Shown here: positions 33,060 to 48,416 of the stretch, piece by piece
Layout of the letters: each line of letters opens with the position of its first letter
Position numbering within the stretch: the stretch's first letter is position 1
NCBI RefSeq assembly: GCF_900143005.1
Contig: NZ_FRCS01000005.1
Coordinates: 496,001-560,000, forward strand
Direction of reading: 5' to 3'
Length of the DNA stretch: 64,000 bases
DNA from: Cryptosporangium aurantiacum
GTDB lineage: Bacteria > Actinomycetota > Actinomycetes > Mycobacteriales > Cryptosporangiaceae
Translations under genes and position numbers: made by a program
The notes under the pieces: model-generated
Databases searched by the model: none
Told to the model about the DNA's origin: nothing
What the model saw: the letters and a program-made list of their open reading frames with translations, nothing else

Positions 33060-33245
33060 CGGGTCTCCGCTTTCTTCTCGACTAATTGTCCTCGTGTTGA
33101 GCCAGATGTCCGGCTCCTCCGACCCCCGCGGTCGGGCGTGTCGCGCCCGCCGCAGGCCGAGAGTCTGTAAACAGACCCCAGGGGAGGCCGTACGCCCGGC
33201 AGAGGGCGCACGTGCATGCCCAGGCGCACCTAGGCACGAAAACCA

Positions 33246-33274
33246 AGACTACCTACGGCCCGACCACAGGTCAA
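33246..33274 (-). promoter_or_regulatory. Promoter of the str operon (rpsL-rpsG-fusA-tuf)
   Basis: TTGACC (33269-33274), 17 nt, TAGTCT (33246-33251) on the minus strand. Near-consensus housekeeping promoter; predicted start near 33239 gives a leader of about 180 nt. Confidence 0.65.
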
Positions 33275-33279
33275 AACGA

Positions 33280-33309
33280 CTACCGCGACCCTCTTGCCGG
33301 GCGCGGTAG
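33280..33309. promoter_or_regulatory. Inverted repeat abutting the str promoter -35
   Basis: CTACCGCG (33280-33287) and CGCGGTAG (33302-33309), 14 nt apart, 5 nt upstream of the -35. Could be an operator or a residual terminator. Confidence 0.35.
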
Positions 33310-33335
33310 TGCGTGTTACCGCCGGTTGCTTCCCT

Positions 33336-33351
33336 GTTCACCTAGGTGAAC
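33336..33351. promoter_or_regulatory. 16-bp perfect palindrome upstream of str operon
   Basis: GTTCACCTAGGTGAAC, symmetric over all 16 bases, about 60-80 bp upstream of the -35. It looks like a dimeric regulator site. The rest of 33060-33455 shows no gene. Confidence 0.5.
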
Positions 33352-33455
33352 CGACCACCCGGCGTTCCTGACCAGGTTCAGACCCACGACTTGCGCCGCG
33401 GGTAGGCACCGCTCGCAACCGTACCTCGCTTATCACCAACCTGCCAGCATGGCGA

Positions 33456-33482
33456 GGCCCGGCCCCCATCGGGGACCGGGCC
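33456..33482 (-). terminator. Hairpin after DUF4190-like gene
   Basis: GGCCCGGCCCCC and GGGGACCGGGCC pair with one mismatch and a 3-nt loop, 16 nt beyond the stop at 33499. Probable terminator. Confidence 0.6.
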
Positions 33483-33498
33483 GTCGTCAGGAAATGTT

Positions 33499-34581
33499 TC
33501 AGGCGTTCAGTGCAGCGAGCCCCACGATCCCGAGGATCATCAGGAGCAGGCCCAGACCAGCGCCGATGCCGCCGGCGATCAGACCCGCCGTCGCCTGCTG
33601 CTTGCCGCCGAGCGCCCCGCCGGAGGCGTCGATCTTCTTCTTGCTCATCACGCCGAGCGCGACACCCGCACCACCGGCGATGATCGCGATGAAGCCGAGC
33701 GGCCAGAGGCAGCAGGTCAGCAGCGCGGTGACCGCGGACACGATGCCCGCGATCATCGAGAACAGCGCGAACTGCTCGTTCGGCGGCTTCGGGGTGCCGT
33801 AACCGCCACCCGGGTACCCGGCCTGCGGGTAACCCGGCGCACCGTAGCCGGAGGTCGGCGCGGCACCGGCGCCGTAACCCGAGGTCGGCGGGGCACCGTA
33901 CCCGGACGTGGGCGCCGCCGGGTTGTTCGGGTCATAGCCACCGTAGGGCGGCTGACCGCCGTACCCGGACGTCGGCGCGGCACCGTACCCGGAGGTCGGG
34001 GCCGCACCGTAACCCGAGGTCGGCGACGCCGGACCCGCGCCGTACCCGGACGTCGGCGACGCCGGGCCGGGCCCGTAGCCGGACGTCGGGGCCGCCGGGT
34101 TGTTCGGGTCGTAACCCGGCGTCTGGTCGGCACCCCCGCCCCACGGCGAGCCGTAGCCGGACGTCGGCGACGCCGGCGGCTGCTGCCCGTAGGGCTGCTG
34201 CTGCGAGTCGTAGGGCTGCTGCTGGTCGTAACCACCGCTGCCGTACTGCGAGCCGCCCGAGCCGTACTGCGACCCACCGGACCCGTACTGGGTGCCGCCA
34301 GAGCCGTACTGCGAGCCGCCGTACTGGCCGCCGCCGTACTGCTGCTGGTTCGGGTCGCCGTACTGGGACGGCGGCGGCGACGAGGCCGGCTGATCGTAGG
34401 GGCTGTCGGGCGCCTGACCGTAGTCGGGCACGCTGAAGTTGGGGGTCTGGGGCGCCGGCGGCGCGGAGGGGTTGTTGTAGTCGGGGAAGCTGAATCCGCT
34501 CGGCGGCTCCTCACCAGGGCGACCCTGACGTTCGCGCGGGTCGTAGGGCTGGGCCGGCTCAGAGCCAGGTCGGTCGGTCAT
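33499..34581 (-). CDS. Gly/Tyr/Pro-rich DUF4190-like membrane protein
   Basis: A 360-residue protein. Residues 1-265 are low complexity: GSQYGSGG units, then many PTSGYGA units. The C-terminus has a DUF4190-like membrane part: a first helix in LFSMIAGIVSAVTALLTCCL, a second in GFIAIIAGGAGVALGVM and a third at the very end. GAGGAGAGAG precedes the ATG. Function unknown; the repeat region resembles that of the protein at 52-2424 in composition but not in order. Confidence 0.85.
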   Translation of the reverse strand: MTDRPGSEPAQPYDPRERQGRPGEEPPSGFSFPDYNNPSAPPAPQTPNFSVPDYGQAPDSPYDQPASSPPPSQYGDPNQQQYGGGQYGGSQYGSGGTQYGSGGSQYGSGGSQYGSGGYDQQQPYDSQQQPYGQQPPASPTSGYGSPWGGGADQTPGYDPNNPAAPTSGYGPGPASPTSGYGAGPASPTSGYGAAPTSGYGAAPTSGYGGQPPYGGYDPNNPAAPTSGYGAPPTSGYGAGAAPTSGYGAPGYPQAGYPGGGYGTPKPPNEQFALFSMIAGIVSAVTALLTCCLWPLGFIAIIAGGAGVALGVMSKKKIDASGGALGGKQQATAGLIAGGIGAGLGLLLMILGIVGLAALNA

Positions 34582-34654
34582 CTCTCTCCTCGTCAGACGC
34601 GGCGCTGTAGTGCAGCCGCGCTCCCTGCCACGGTTCCGCCAGCTGCGGCGGCCG

Positions 34655-35188
34655 TCAGTTGACGTTCTCGTCGTACTGCGGCCCGTTCCCCACGGACCCG
34701 ATCAGCAGCCCGATCACGACCGCCACGATCACGATCGCGCTCACCGCCACCGCGATCCAACTCATGATCTCCCCCGCCCGCAGTGCCCGGCCGCCGGTGA
34801 GGAAACCCGCCGACGCGGTGAGCTCGGCTCGTGCCGGACGCACCAGGGCGAGCCCGGCCAGGCCGGGCGCGAGCCCTCCCCCGCAGAACATGAGCAGAAG
34901 GCCGACGACGCCCAGCGCGAGTACCGCCCACGCCTTGGTCGACGGCGTCTCGTCCGGATCGGCCGGGTGCCGTTCGATTCCCTCCTGCGGCCCGGGCAGC
35001 GGCCCGGCAGCGGGCCACCCGCCGACAGCCGCGCCAGGCGCAGCCACGGCCGGACCCGGCGCCGGTCTCGGCGTCTCGAGGACCTCTGGCGTGGGCGACG
35101 CCAAGCCGACCTCGGGCGGCGTCTGCCCTGGTACCGGCCGTGCCCACGGCGAGGGTGACCCCTTCACCGGAGGTGGGGCCTCGGTCAT
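34655..35188 (-). CDS. DUF4190-like small membrane protein
   Basis: A 177-residue protein with a Pro/Ala-rich first half and two hydrophobic segments (AVLALGVVGLLLMFCGGG; IMSWIAVAVSAIVIVAVVIG) like DUF4190 proteins. ATG at 35188 has GGGAGG 5 nt upstream; a GTG two codons earlier lies inside that site. 73 nt from the next gene, so possibly cotranscribed with it. Function unknown. Confidence 0.8.
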   Translation of the reverse strand: MTEAPPPVKGSPSPWARPVPGQTPPEVGLASPTPEVLETPRPAPGPAVAAPGAAVGGWPAAGPLPGPQEGIERHPADPDETPSTKAWAVLALGVVGLLLMFCGGGLAPGLAGLALVRPARAELTASAGFLTGGRALRAGEIMSWIAVAVSAIVIVAVVIGLLIGSVGNGPQYDENVN

Positions 35189-35303
35189 CGTCACCTCCCG
35201 CCGACCACGAACACCGGAAACTGCATCGTGCCATCATCCCCCGACACGATCCGGCGCCGAACACAGGCCCGAGAAATGCAGCCATGGGACGACCCGGGAA
35301 CGG

Positions 35304-35340
35304 CGATGGCCGCCCGGGGGCGAACCCCGAGCGGCCATCG
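35304..35340 (-). terminator. Terminator of rpoBC
   Basis: Stem of about 16 bp with one mismatch and a 5-nt loop, 12 nt beyond the rpoC stop on the minus strand. Confidence 0.65.
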
Positions 35341-35352
35341 TCACTTACGTAC

Positions 35353-39249
<3,897 letters not shown>

Positions 39250-39340
39250 GTGTTTCAGTCCCTCTGCTAGAGGTTTTTGGTAAAGCTCTGACCCTCGTTA
39301 CGGGCAGGCGGCGGCTGCTGTCGCCACCTGCCCGCGACCA

Positions 39341-42775
<3,435 letters not shown>

Positions 42776-42881
42776 GATGCGTCCTTCCGAGGACCTGCGG
42801 ATCCGAACGGTCGTCGTGCGCGCACTCCAATCGGCCTCCGTCAAATGGAGGCGCGAAAGGCAGAAGGCAGCGCAAACTAGC

Positions 42882-42910
42882 AGTGTAGCCGCAAGGCACA
42901 CTACTGTCGA
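42882..42910 (-). promoter_or_regulatory. rpoB promoter
   Basis: TCGACA (42905-42910), 17 nt, TACACT (42882-42887) on the minus strand, one mismatch from the -35 consensus. Predicted start near 42875 gives a leader of about 100 nt. Confidence 0.65.
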
Positions 42911-43595
42911 ATCCCCTGGCCCGCGCGGCGTGACACCCCGTCCGCCAGCCACGCACTCGAACCGAACTCCCGGAAAATCCGTGTTCCCCAGACTGGATCC
43001 CCAAAACTGATGGGGGCCCGCGGAACCTCGGAGGGGACGACGGGAGCCGACCCGAACCGCGCCCCGCCGCGCACCTCGCCGGGGCGAAATTACCGGGCTC
43101 GAATTACAAGCCCGTACTTCACGTACTCGTCACGCTCAGCCACCGAGCATGTGCACTGGCTGCGCGCTACGAGAAGAGCGTGCCTGTGCCGGTCCGCCAC
43201 GTCAAGAGGCGCGCCCCAGGTGGGGGGATACCTCACCGGCTTAAGTCGCCCCTGGCCGGTCGGAGGATGCCCTGAAGAGGCGGAGGAAGTCCGCCGGGCG
43301 TGACGGGCCGGAAGTGGACGATGCACCAGTTCGGCATGGTTGTGCCGGCCGCGGGGTAGTGGGGCTGGTGACGCGGTCGGCCTCGCCACGCGCAGTCCGG
43401 GCGTAGCCCCGACTCAGGTCGGGCGAACCGGACGCGCCCGGGGAGCGTTTTACCTCACAGTGGGAGGCGGATTGGGTCTTTCCGGGGATGGGTACGTTAG
43501 CCGGTCGGACGCGAGTCCCCGCCGGCCGGACGAGGTCCAGCATCCTCGGTTTCGGCGCCGAGCGGCGATCGACGAAGACCGCGGAGGCAACAACC
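42911..43595. other. Non-coding region between rpoB and the PRC-barrel gene
   Basis: No convincing gene. It holds the divergent upstream regions of rpoB and the PRC-barrel gene. A short inverted repeat CGGGCT/AGCCCG surrounds an AT-rich loop near 43097-43117. A TACGTT at 43493-43498 could be a -10 for the PRC gene but lacks a well-spaced -35. Confidence 0.5.
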
Positions 43596-45656
43596 GTGTT
43601 GACACAGGAGCATGCACAAGCGCTCGTGCATGCGACCGCGTATGACGCAGAAGGCAGCAAGCTCGGCAAGATCGGTCAGGTCTACCTCGACAACCGGACG
43701 CAGGCCCCGGAGTGGGTCACCGTGCACACCGGTTTGTTCGGGACGAAGGAGAGCTTCGTCCCGGTCGGCGACGCGGAACTGGACGGCGACCGGTTGCGGC
43801 TGCCGTACGACAAGCAGCTGATCAAGACCGCTCCGGAGATCGAGCCGGCCGGGGTGTTCGGCGGGCTGACGCCCGAGCAGGAACACGACCTGTATCGGCA
43901 CTACCGCGTGGAGCCACCGGCGCCGCCGGTCGTCTCCGACGCGATCGACGCCGACACCGGGCGGATCAGCTCGTTCGGTCCGGCGACCGCGCTGGACGGC
44001 CTGGCCGACGAGACGCCGCACGGGGAGGAGGCGAGCACTGCTCCCCGTCCGCCCCGGCCCGAGCCGCCGCTCGACGATCCGTTCGTTGCGCCGACGTCGC
44101 CGGCTGGGGAGTTGGTGGGTGACGGTTTTCCGGCAGCGGAGCCCCCGGTATCCGGACCGCCCTTCCCTGGGCCGCCGATCTCGGGACCGCCCGCCTCGGG
44201 GCCCCCGGTCCCCGGACCGCCCGTCTCGGGCCCGCCCACCTCCGGACCGCCCGTCTCGGGACCGCCCACCTCCGGACCGTCCGTCTCGGGCCCGCCCATC
44301 TCGCGGCCCCCGGTATCCGGACCGCCCACCTCCGGACCGCCCATCTCGCGGCCCCCGGTATCCGGACCGCCCACCTCCGGACCGCCCATCTCGCGACCGC
44401 CCATCTCCGGACCGCCCACCTCCGGACCGCCCATCTCGGGACTGCCCACCTCCGGACCGCCCGTCTCGGGGCCGCCCGTCTCGGGGCCGCCCGTCTCCGG
44501 GCCGCCCGTCTCCGGGCCGCCTGTCTCGGGGCCGTCCGTCCCGGGGCCGCCCGTCTCGGGGCCGCCCGTCTCGGGGCCGCGCGAGGCTGAGCTGCATGGC
44601 CCAGGGCCGGGGATGGCGGGACCGCGGGATGGCGAGTGGCGTGGACCGGGGATCGCCGGGCCCCGTGACAGCGGGCCCCGTGACAGCGGGCCCCGTGACA
44701 GCGGGCCGCGGGAAGGCGGGCTGCAGGACGCGGGGGCATGGGGTGGCGGGCGGCCGTGGGGCGGTCAGCCCAAGGACCCGTCGGCGTCGTCCCGCGCATC
44801 CTGGGCCGACGACGCCCGACGCTTCGCCGGCGCGCCCGGTGGCCCCGCGGCCCCGGACACCACCGGCCAGGACGGCCGCACCATCGCGGCCGGCGGGCGC
44901 GCCCAGAGCAGTCAGACCGGGCACGACAGTCAGACCGGGCACGACAGTCAGACCGGGCACGACAGTCAGACCGGGCACGACAGTCAGACCGGGCACGACA
45001 GTCAGACCGGGCACAACAGTCAGGCCGGGCACAACAGCCAGACCGGGCGCGACCACCGGGCCGGGCGCGACCACCGGGCCGGGCGCGACAGCCAGGCCGG
45101 GCGCGACAGCCAGGCCGGGCGCGACAGCCGGAGCGGGCAGGACGGCCGGAGCGGGCAGGACGGCCGGAGCGGGCAGGACGGCCGGAGCGGGCAGGACGGC
45201 CGGAGCGGGCAGGACGGCCGGAGTGGGCGGGGCATCCCGAGCAGCAGCGATGGCCACACAGGGTCTGACCGCGCGGCTCCGCAGGAGACCTCGGCCGCGC
45301 AGGACACCCCGGCGCTGCGTGCCGGCCAGGACGGGCAGATCCGCCAGGACGGACGTGGCGGCCAGGACGGCGGAAGCAGCCAGGGTGCGCAGGGTCGCCA
45401 GGACGCGCCGGGGTCAGCCCAGACCACCGACACGCCCGGCGCGCCCGATGCGCCACGCCCGTTCGGCCCCGGACCGGTCTCGCTGGACTTCCGTCCGGTG
45501 ACGCTCCGGCCCACGCCCTCCGGCGGCGACACCGCGGACGGCCCCGCAGCCGCGGACGACGCCGCCGAGAAGCCGGCGCCGACGGGCCCGATCGCGCCGC
45601 TGTACCCGGCCGGACCATCTGATCACATCGGCCGCCACCGCTCCCGGCGCCGCTGA
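43596..45656 (+). CDS. PRC-barrel domain protein with very long repeat tail
   Basis: A 686-residue protein. Residues 1 to about 110 are a PRC-barrel domain (HATAYDAEGSKLGKIGQVYL, TGLFGTKESFVPVGDAEL, RLPYDKQLIKTAPEI, LTPEQEHDLYRHY). The rest is repeats: SGPP-type units at about residues 183-330, then 18 hexapeptides of the DSQTGH/DGRSGQ kind at about 438-545, then a Gly/Gln/Asp-rich end. PRC barrels bind RNA or protein surfaces; short actinobacterial versions are stress-linked. GTG at 43596 with GGAGG 9 nt upstream. No membrane segment. Confidence 0.85.
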   Translation: MLTQEHAQALVHATAYDAEGSKLGKIGQVYLDNRTQAPEWVTVHTGLFGTKESFVPVGDAELDGDRLRLPYDKQLIKTAPEIEPAGVFGGLTPEQEHDLYRHYRVEPPAPPVVSDAIDADTGRISSFGPATALDGLADETPHGEEASTAPRPPRPEPPLDDPFVAPTSPAGELVGDGFPAAEPPVSGPPFPGPPISGPPASGPPVPGPPVSGPPTSGPPVSGPPTSGPSVSGPPISRPPVSGPPTSGPPISRPPVSGPPTSGPPISRPPISGPPTSGPPISGLPTSGPPVSGPPVSGPPVSGPPVSGPPVSGPSVPGPPVSGPPVSGPREAELHGPGPGMAGPRDGEWRGPGIAGPRDSGPRDSGPRDSGPREGGLQDAGAWGGGRPWGGQPKDPSASSRASWADDARRFAGAPGGPAAPDTTGQDGRTIAAGGRAQSSQTGHDSQTGHDSQTGHDSQTGHDSQTGHDSQTGHNSQAGHNSQTGRDHRAGRDHRAGRDSQAGRDSQAGRDSRSGQDGRSGQDGRSGQDGRSGQDGRSGQDGRSGRGIPSSSDGHTGSDRAAPQETSAAQDTPALRAGQDGQIRQDGRGGQDGGSSQGAQGRQDAPGSAQTTDTPGAPDAPRPFGPGPVSLDFRPVTLRPTPSGGDTADGPAAADDAAEKPAPTGPIAPLYPAGPSDHIGRHRSRRR
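44143..44585 (+). repeat. Coding repeat PPVSG/PPTSG
   Basis: Tandem 15-bp/30-bp units encoding SGPPVSGPPTSG-like sequence; the unit changes gradually along the array. Encodes a proline-rich rod. Confidence 0.85.
44908..45231 (+). repeat. Eighteen 18-bp coding units
   Basis: Strict 18-bp period, 18 units, encoding xSQTGH (first eight), then DHRAGR, DSQAGR and DGRSGQ types. Groups of adjacent units are identical, a sign of recent local duplication. Confidence 0.9.
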
Positions 45657-45671
45657 CCCGGCCCCGGCTTT

Positions 45672-45728
45672 CGGGAAGTCCACGTTGCGGGACCGCGACC
45701 CTGACCGGCTGGCGACGTGGACTTCCCG
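45672..45728. terminator. 14-bp inverted repeat after the PRC-barrel gene
   Basis: CGGGAAGTCCACGT (45672-45685) and its complement (45715-45728), with a 29-nt loop, 15 nt after the stop. Terminator-like but with a large loop. Confidence 0.5.
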
Positions 45729-45811
45729 TCCCACGGCGGGTCGGCAGGGCGTGGTTGTCCCGTAGTGGGTGCTGGGACGCCCAGAATCTGACATCCACGG
45801 CGGCGGGCCGA

Positions 45812-45976
45812 GCAAGAAATGGGAGCCGGAGGGCGAATCGGGCGCCGATCTAGCGGGAATCAGCCAGGCCCCGCGGGAATCGGTCGTGGCTGGCGCAAAT
45901 CAGACATCAGCTAGCGGGAATCGGACCCCGATAGGCGGGAATCAGACGCAGGTCAGCAGGAATCGGACAACGCGCC
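45812..45976. repeat. Array of ~21-bp degenerate direct repeats
   Basis: The motif GCGGGAATCnGAC or a close variant begins at 45812, 45833, 45853, 45873, 45893, 45914, 45935 and 45956, so every 20 or 21 bp. Units two onward keep AATC; spacing is kept better than the sequence between cores. Non-coding as far as I can see. Confidence 0.75.
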
Positions 45977-46462
45977 CTGGATAGTGGCGCCGCCCGCCAG
46001 GCGAGATCCCGCCGCCGCGGGCACCCGCCGCTCGCGGGCATCCCGGCCAACCCGCAGAAGCCGCTGTTCCCCGCCAGCCGCCGAGAACCGCAACCTCGCA
46101 CACCCCGTAACCGTGCGGTAACGCGCCACGACGGACAGCTCGCCACCGGCCGCAGCCCCGTGGCGGCCCCGCAGGTGCCCGAAGCGCACCGAGAGCCGCC
46201 CAGTTCGCTCCGCAGCGCCCCCGTGCCCCCTGCCCCGTGGACGCCCCGGCGACACGCCGAGGCCCCCCACCCGCCGATGGGCAGGTCGCCAACCGCGGTC
46301 CGCCCGCAGCCCGCGAACACCTCCGGACGACAAACGGAGGCCCCGCCCACCTGATGCGCAGGTCGCACCCCCGGTCCCGCCCGCAGCCCTACGGACGCGT
46401 GGCGAAGGCGCCGCGGCCCCGCCGGGCCAAAGGCTCCGCCGCCCCGCCAGCCCGGCCAACTC
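45977..46462. other. Non-coding GC-rich gap
   Basis: No gene supported on either strand. Open frames here are shadows of extreme GC content with Arg/Pro/Gly/Ala composition. Between the 21-bp array and the 38-bp array. Confidence 0.5.
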
Positions 46463-46694
46463 GCCGCTGCGCGGCAACCCCCACCGCCCCGAACAACCCC
46501 GCCGCTGCGCGGCAACCCCCACCGCCCCGAACAACCCCGCCGCCGCGCGGCAACCCCCACCGCCCCGAACAACCCCCGCCGCCGCGCGGCAACCCCCACC
46601 GCCGCCGCGGACAGCTCCGCCGCCGCGCGGCAAACCCCACCGCCCCGAACAACTCCGCCGCGGCGCGGCGACCGCCGCCGACCCGCTGCTACCG
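46463..46694. repeat. 38-bp tandem repeat with internal palindrome
   Basis: Six copies start at 46463, 46501, 46539, 46578, 46619 and 46657. Each begins with GCCGCTGCGCGGC or the palindromic GCCGCGCGGC core and continues aacccccaccgccccgaac. The whole period is conserved, so there are no spacers. Confidence 0.85.
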
Positions 46695-46873
46695 GCGCCC
46701 CAACCACCACCCAACCACTACACAACCACCCCAAAACCACCAGGACGAATCCCCAAAGCGCCAGACCCCCGATGTCCCCCGCAAGAAATCGAGATGATCG
46801 GTAACTGTCAGCGGGGTGACCGCTCGGTATCCACAGCCGGTTCCCGTCCGGAGGCGGACCGATCAAGAGGCGC

Positions 46874-46879
46874 TATCCT
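46874..46879 (+). promoter_or_regulatory. -10 element of the polysaccharide locus
   Basis: TATCCT, with a predicted start near 46886 and a 36-nt leader that includes GAGGAG before the ATG at 46922. No clear -35. Confidence 0.4.
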
Positions 46880-46921
46880 CCCCGCGGGGTGGCCGGGAGA
46901 CGAAGAGGAGTTGATGCGCAG

Positions 46922-47629
46922 ATGGCGCCGCAGGTGGTGATCCTCGCGGCCGGGCTGGGTACGCGGCTCGGACGTCCGCACCCCAAAACCTTGACTCCGC
47001 TCCGCGACGGAAAGAGCATTCTCCGTCACCAGCTGGACCGGATCGACGCGGCGTTCGGCGGCGAGGCCCGGGTGACGATCGTCGTCGGCTTCAAGATGGA
47101 CCTAGTCATGGAGGCCGCGCCGGACGCGCTCTTCGTCTACAACGAGGTCTACGACCAGACCAACACGTCGAAGAGCCTGCTCAAGGCGCTGAAGCTGTCC
47201 GCGCCGGGCGGCGTCCTCTGGCTCAACGGCGACGTGGTCTTCGTCGACGGCCTGCTCGAGGCGGTGGCCGAACAGGTCGACGCCGGGCAGAGCTTCATCT
47301 GCGTGAACACCGACTCGGTCGCCGACGAGGAGGTCAAGTACACGCTCGACGGCGACGGCTACGTCAAGGACCTGTCGAAGCAGGTTCGCGACGGCGCGCT
47401 CGGCGAGGCGGTCGGCATCAATTACGTGGCCGACGCCGACAAGGCGACGCTGATCACGCACCTCGATGCCTGCGACGACCAGGATTATTTCGAGCGTGGC
47501 GTGGAGACCGCGATCGCCGATACCGGCAGTAGGTTCCGGGCTGTGGACATTTCCCGCTTCGGTGTAGTTGAGGTCGACTTCGACGCAGACCTTGCACGAG
47601 CGAACGAACTGGACGTCGAGGCTCGATGA
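46922..47629 (+). CDS. CTP:phospho-alcohol cytidylyltransferase-like nucleotidyltransferase
   Basis: A 235-residue NTP transferase. The N-terminal VILAAGLGTRLGRPHPKTLT is the nucleotide-binding signature with its Arg and Lys; WLNGDVVF holds the metal-binding Asp. The segment FVYNEVYDQTNTSKSLLKAL matches the acceptor loop of phosphocholine or inositol-phosphate cytidylyltransferases better than sugar-nucleotide synthases. The next gene, overlapping as ATGA, is a CDP-alcohol phosphotransferase, so the product is likely a CDP-alcohol. Which alcohol (inositol, choline, glycerol or another polyol) cannot be told. A GTG at 46889 is an alternative start. Confidence 0.82.
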   Translation: MAPQVVILAAGLGTRLGRPHPKTLTPLRDGKSILRHQLDRIDAAFGGEARVTIVVGFKMDLVMEAAPDALFVYNEVYDQTNTSKSLLKALKLSAPGGVLWLNGDVVFVDGLLEAVAEQVDAGQSFICVNTDSVADEEVKYTLDGDGYVKDLSKQVRDGALGEAVGINYVADADKATLITHLDACDDQDYFERGVETAIADTGSRFRAVDISRFGVVEVDFDADLARANELDVEAR

Positions 47630-48393
47630 CCCTGCCGACCGTGACCCCGACCACCCCCCAGTCGTCCGGCAAGCCCACCGCCGCCGATTTCCTCGCCCGT
47701 CACCGCGGTGGTGGGCTGTTCACCGAGACCGTGAACCAGCGGATCGGCTCGTACCTGGCCGTCGTCGCGCACCGCCTCCGCCTGGCGCCGTCCGCGTTGA
47801 CGCTGATCAACCTCGTCCTGGGGCTCGGAGCCTCCGCAGCTGTCGCGGCCCTCGCCCCGGCAGCTGCCCGCGGCGACGTCTCCGAGTGGGCACTGGGCCT
47901 CGGCGCACTGCTCGTCTGGCACCTCGCCTACAGCCTCGACTGCTCCGACGGACAGTTGGCCCGCGTCACCGGCATGGCCGGACCGGCCGGCGCTCGGGTC
48001 GACATTCTCTGCGACGTCGCCGTGCAGATCTCGCTGGTGGCCGCGATCTCGGCGACCGCTGTCGCGCACTCGTCCGGCACGCCGGCCTGGCTCGTCGCGG
48101 TGTTCGCCGGTACCTGGATGGTCAACCTGGTCACGTCGGTGATGGCGTCGACGAACACGGCCGCCGCGAGCCTGTTGAAGTCGACGTCGCTGCCGATCCG
48201 CATCGTCAAGCTGATCCGGGACTACGGTGCGGTGGTGACCGCATGCGGTCTGGTGATCGCGTTCCTACCCGGTTGGACGCCGCTGCTGATGGCCGTCGTC
48301 GCCACGGTGAACGGGTTGTTCCTGCTCGCGAGCATCGGCCAGTCCGCACGCAAGGCGGGCTTGGTGGCACCACCGCACCACGCCGAGCCGTGA
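47626..48393 (+). CDS. CDP-alcohol phosphatidyltransferase family protein
   Basis: A 255-residue membrane protein. The family motif is complete: DCSDGQLAR, eight residues, G-ARV-D-ILC-D, giving all four metal-binding Asp. Several membrane helices. It transfers the phospho-alcohol of a CDP-alcohol to a lipid, polyol or glycan hydroxyl. Translation is coupled to the cytidylyltransferase. Together they resemble the two halves of inositol-phosphate cytidylyltransferase/di-inositol-phosphate synthase, but the setting suggests glycan or glycolipid modification. Confidence 0.9.
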   Translation: MTLPTVTPTTPQSSGKPTAADFLARHRGGGLFTETVNQRIGSYLAVVAHRLRLAPSALTLINLVLGLGASAAVAALAPAAARGDVSEWALGLGALLVWHLAYSLDCSDGQLARVTGMAGPAGARVDILCDVAVQISLVAAISATAVAHSSGTPAWLVAVFAGTWMVNLVTSVMASTNTAAASLLKSTSLPIRIVKLIRDYGAVVTACGLVIAFLPGWTPLLMAVVATVNGLFLLASIGQSARKAGLVAPPHHAEP

Positions 48394-48416
48394 GCACGCA
48401 CGAATAACCTGACGCC

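Noticed and set aside
43090-43389. 99-codon minus-strand frame upstream of rpoB
   Set aside because: No ribosome binding site or motif; it lies in the divergent promoter region.
45812-45976. CRISPR array
   Set aside because: Period of 20-21 bp is too short and cores are degenerate.
46463-46694. CRISPR array
   Set aside because: The whole 38-bp period is conserved, so there are no unique spacers, and no cas gene is nearby.
46237-46797. 186-codon Pro/Arg/Asn-rich open frame
   Set aside because: It is made by the 38-bp repeat and GC-rich filler; no start signal or family similarity.
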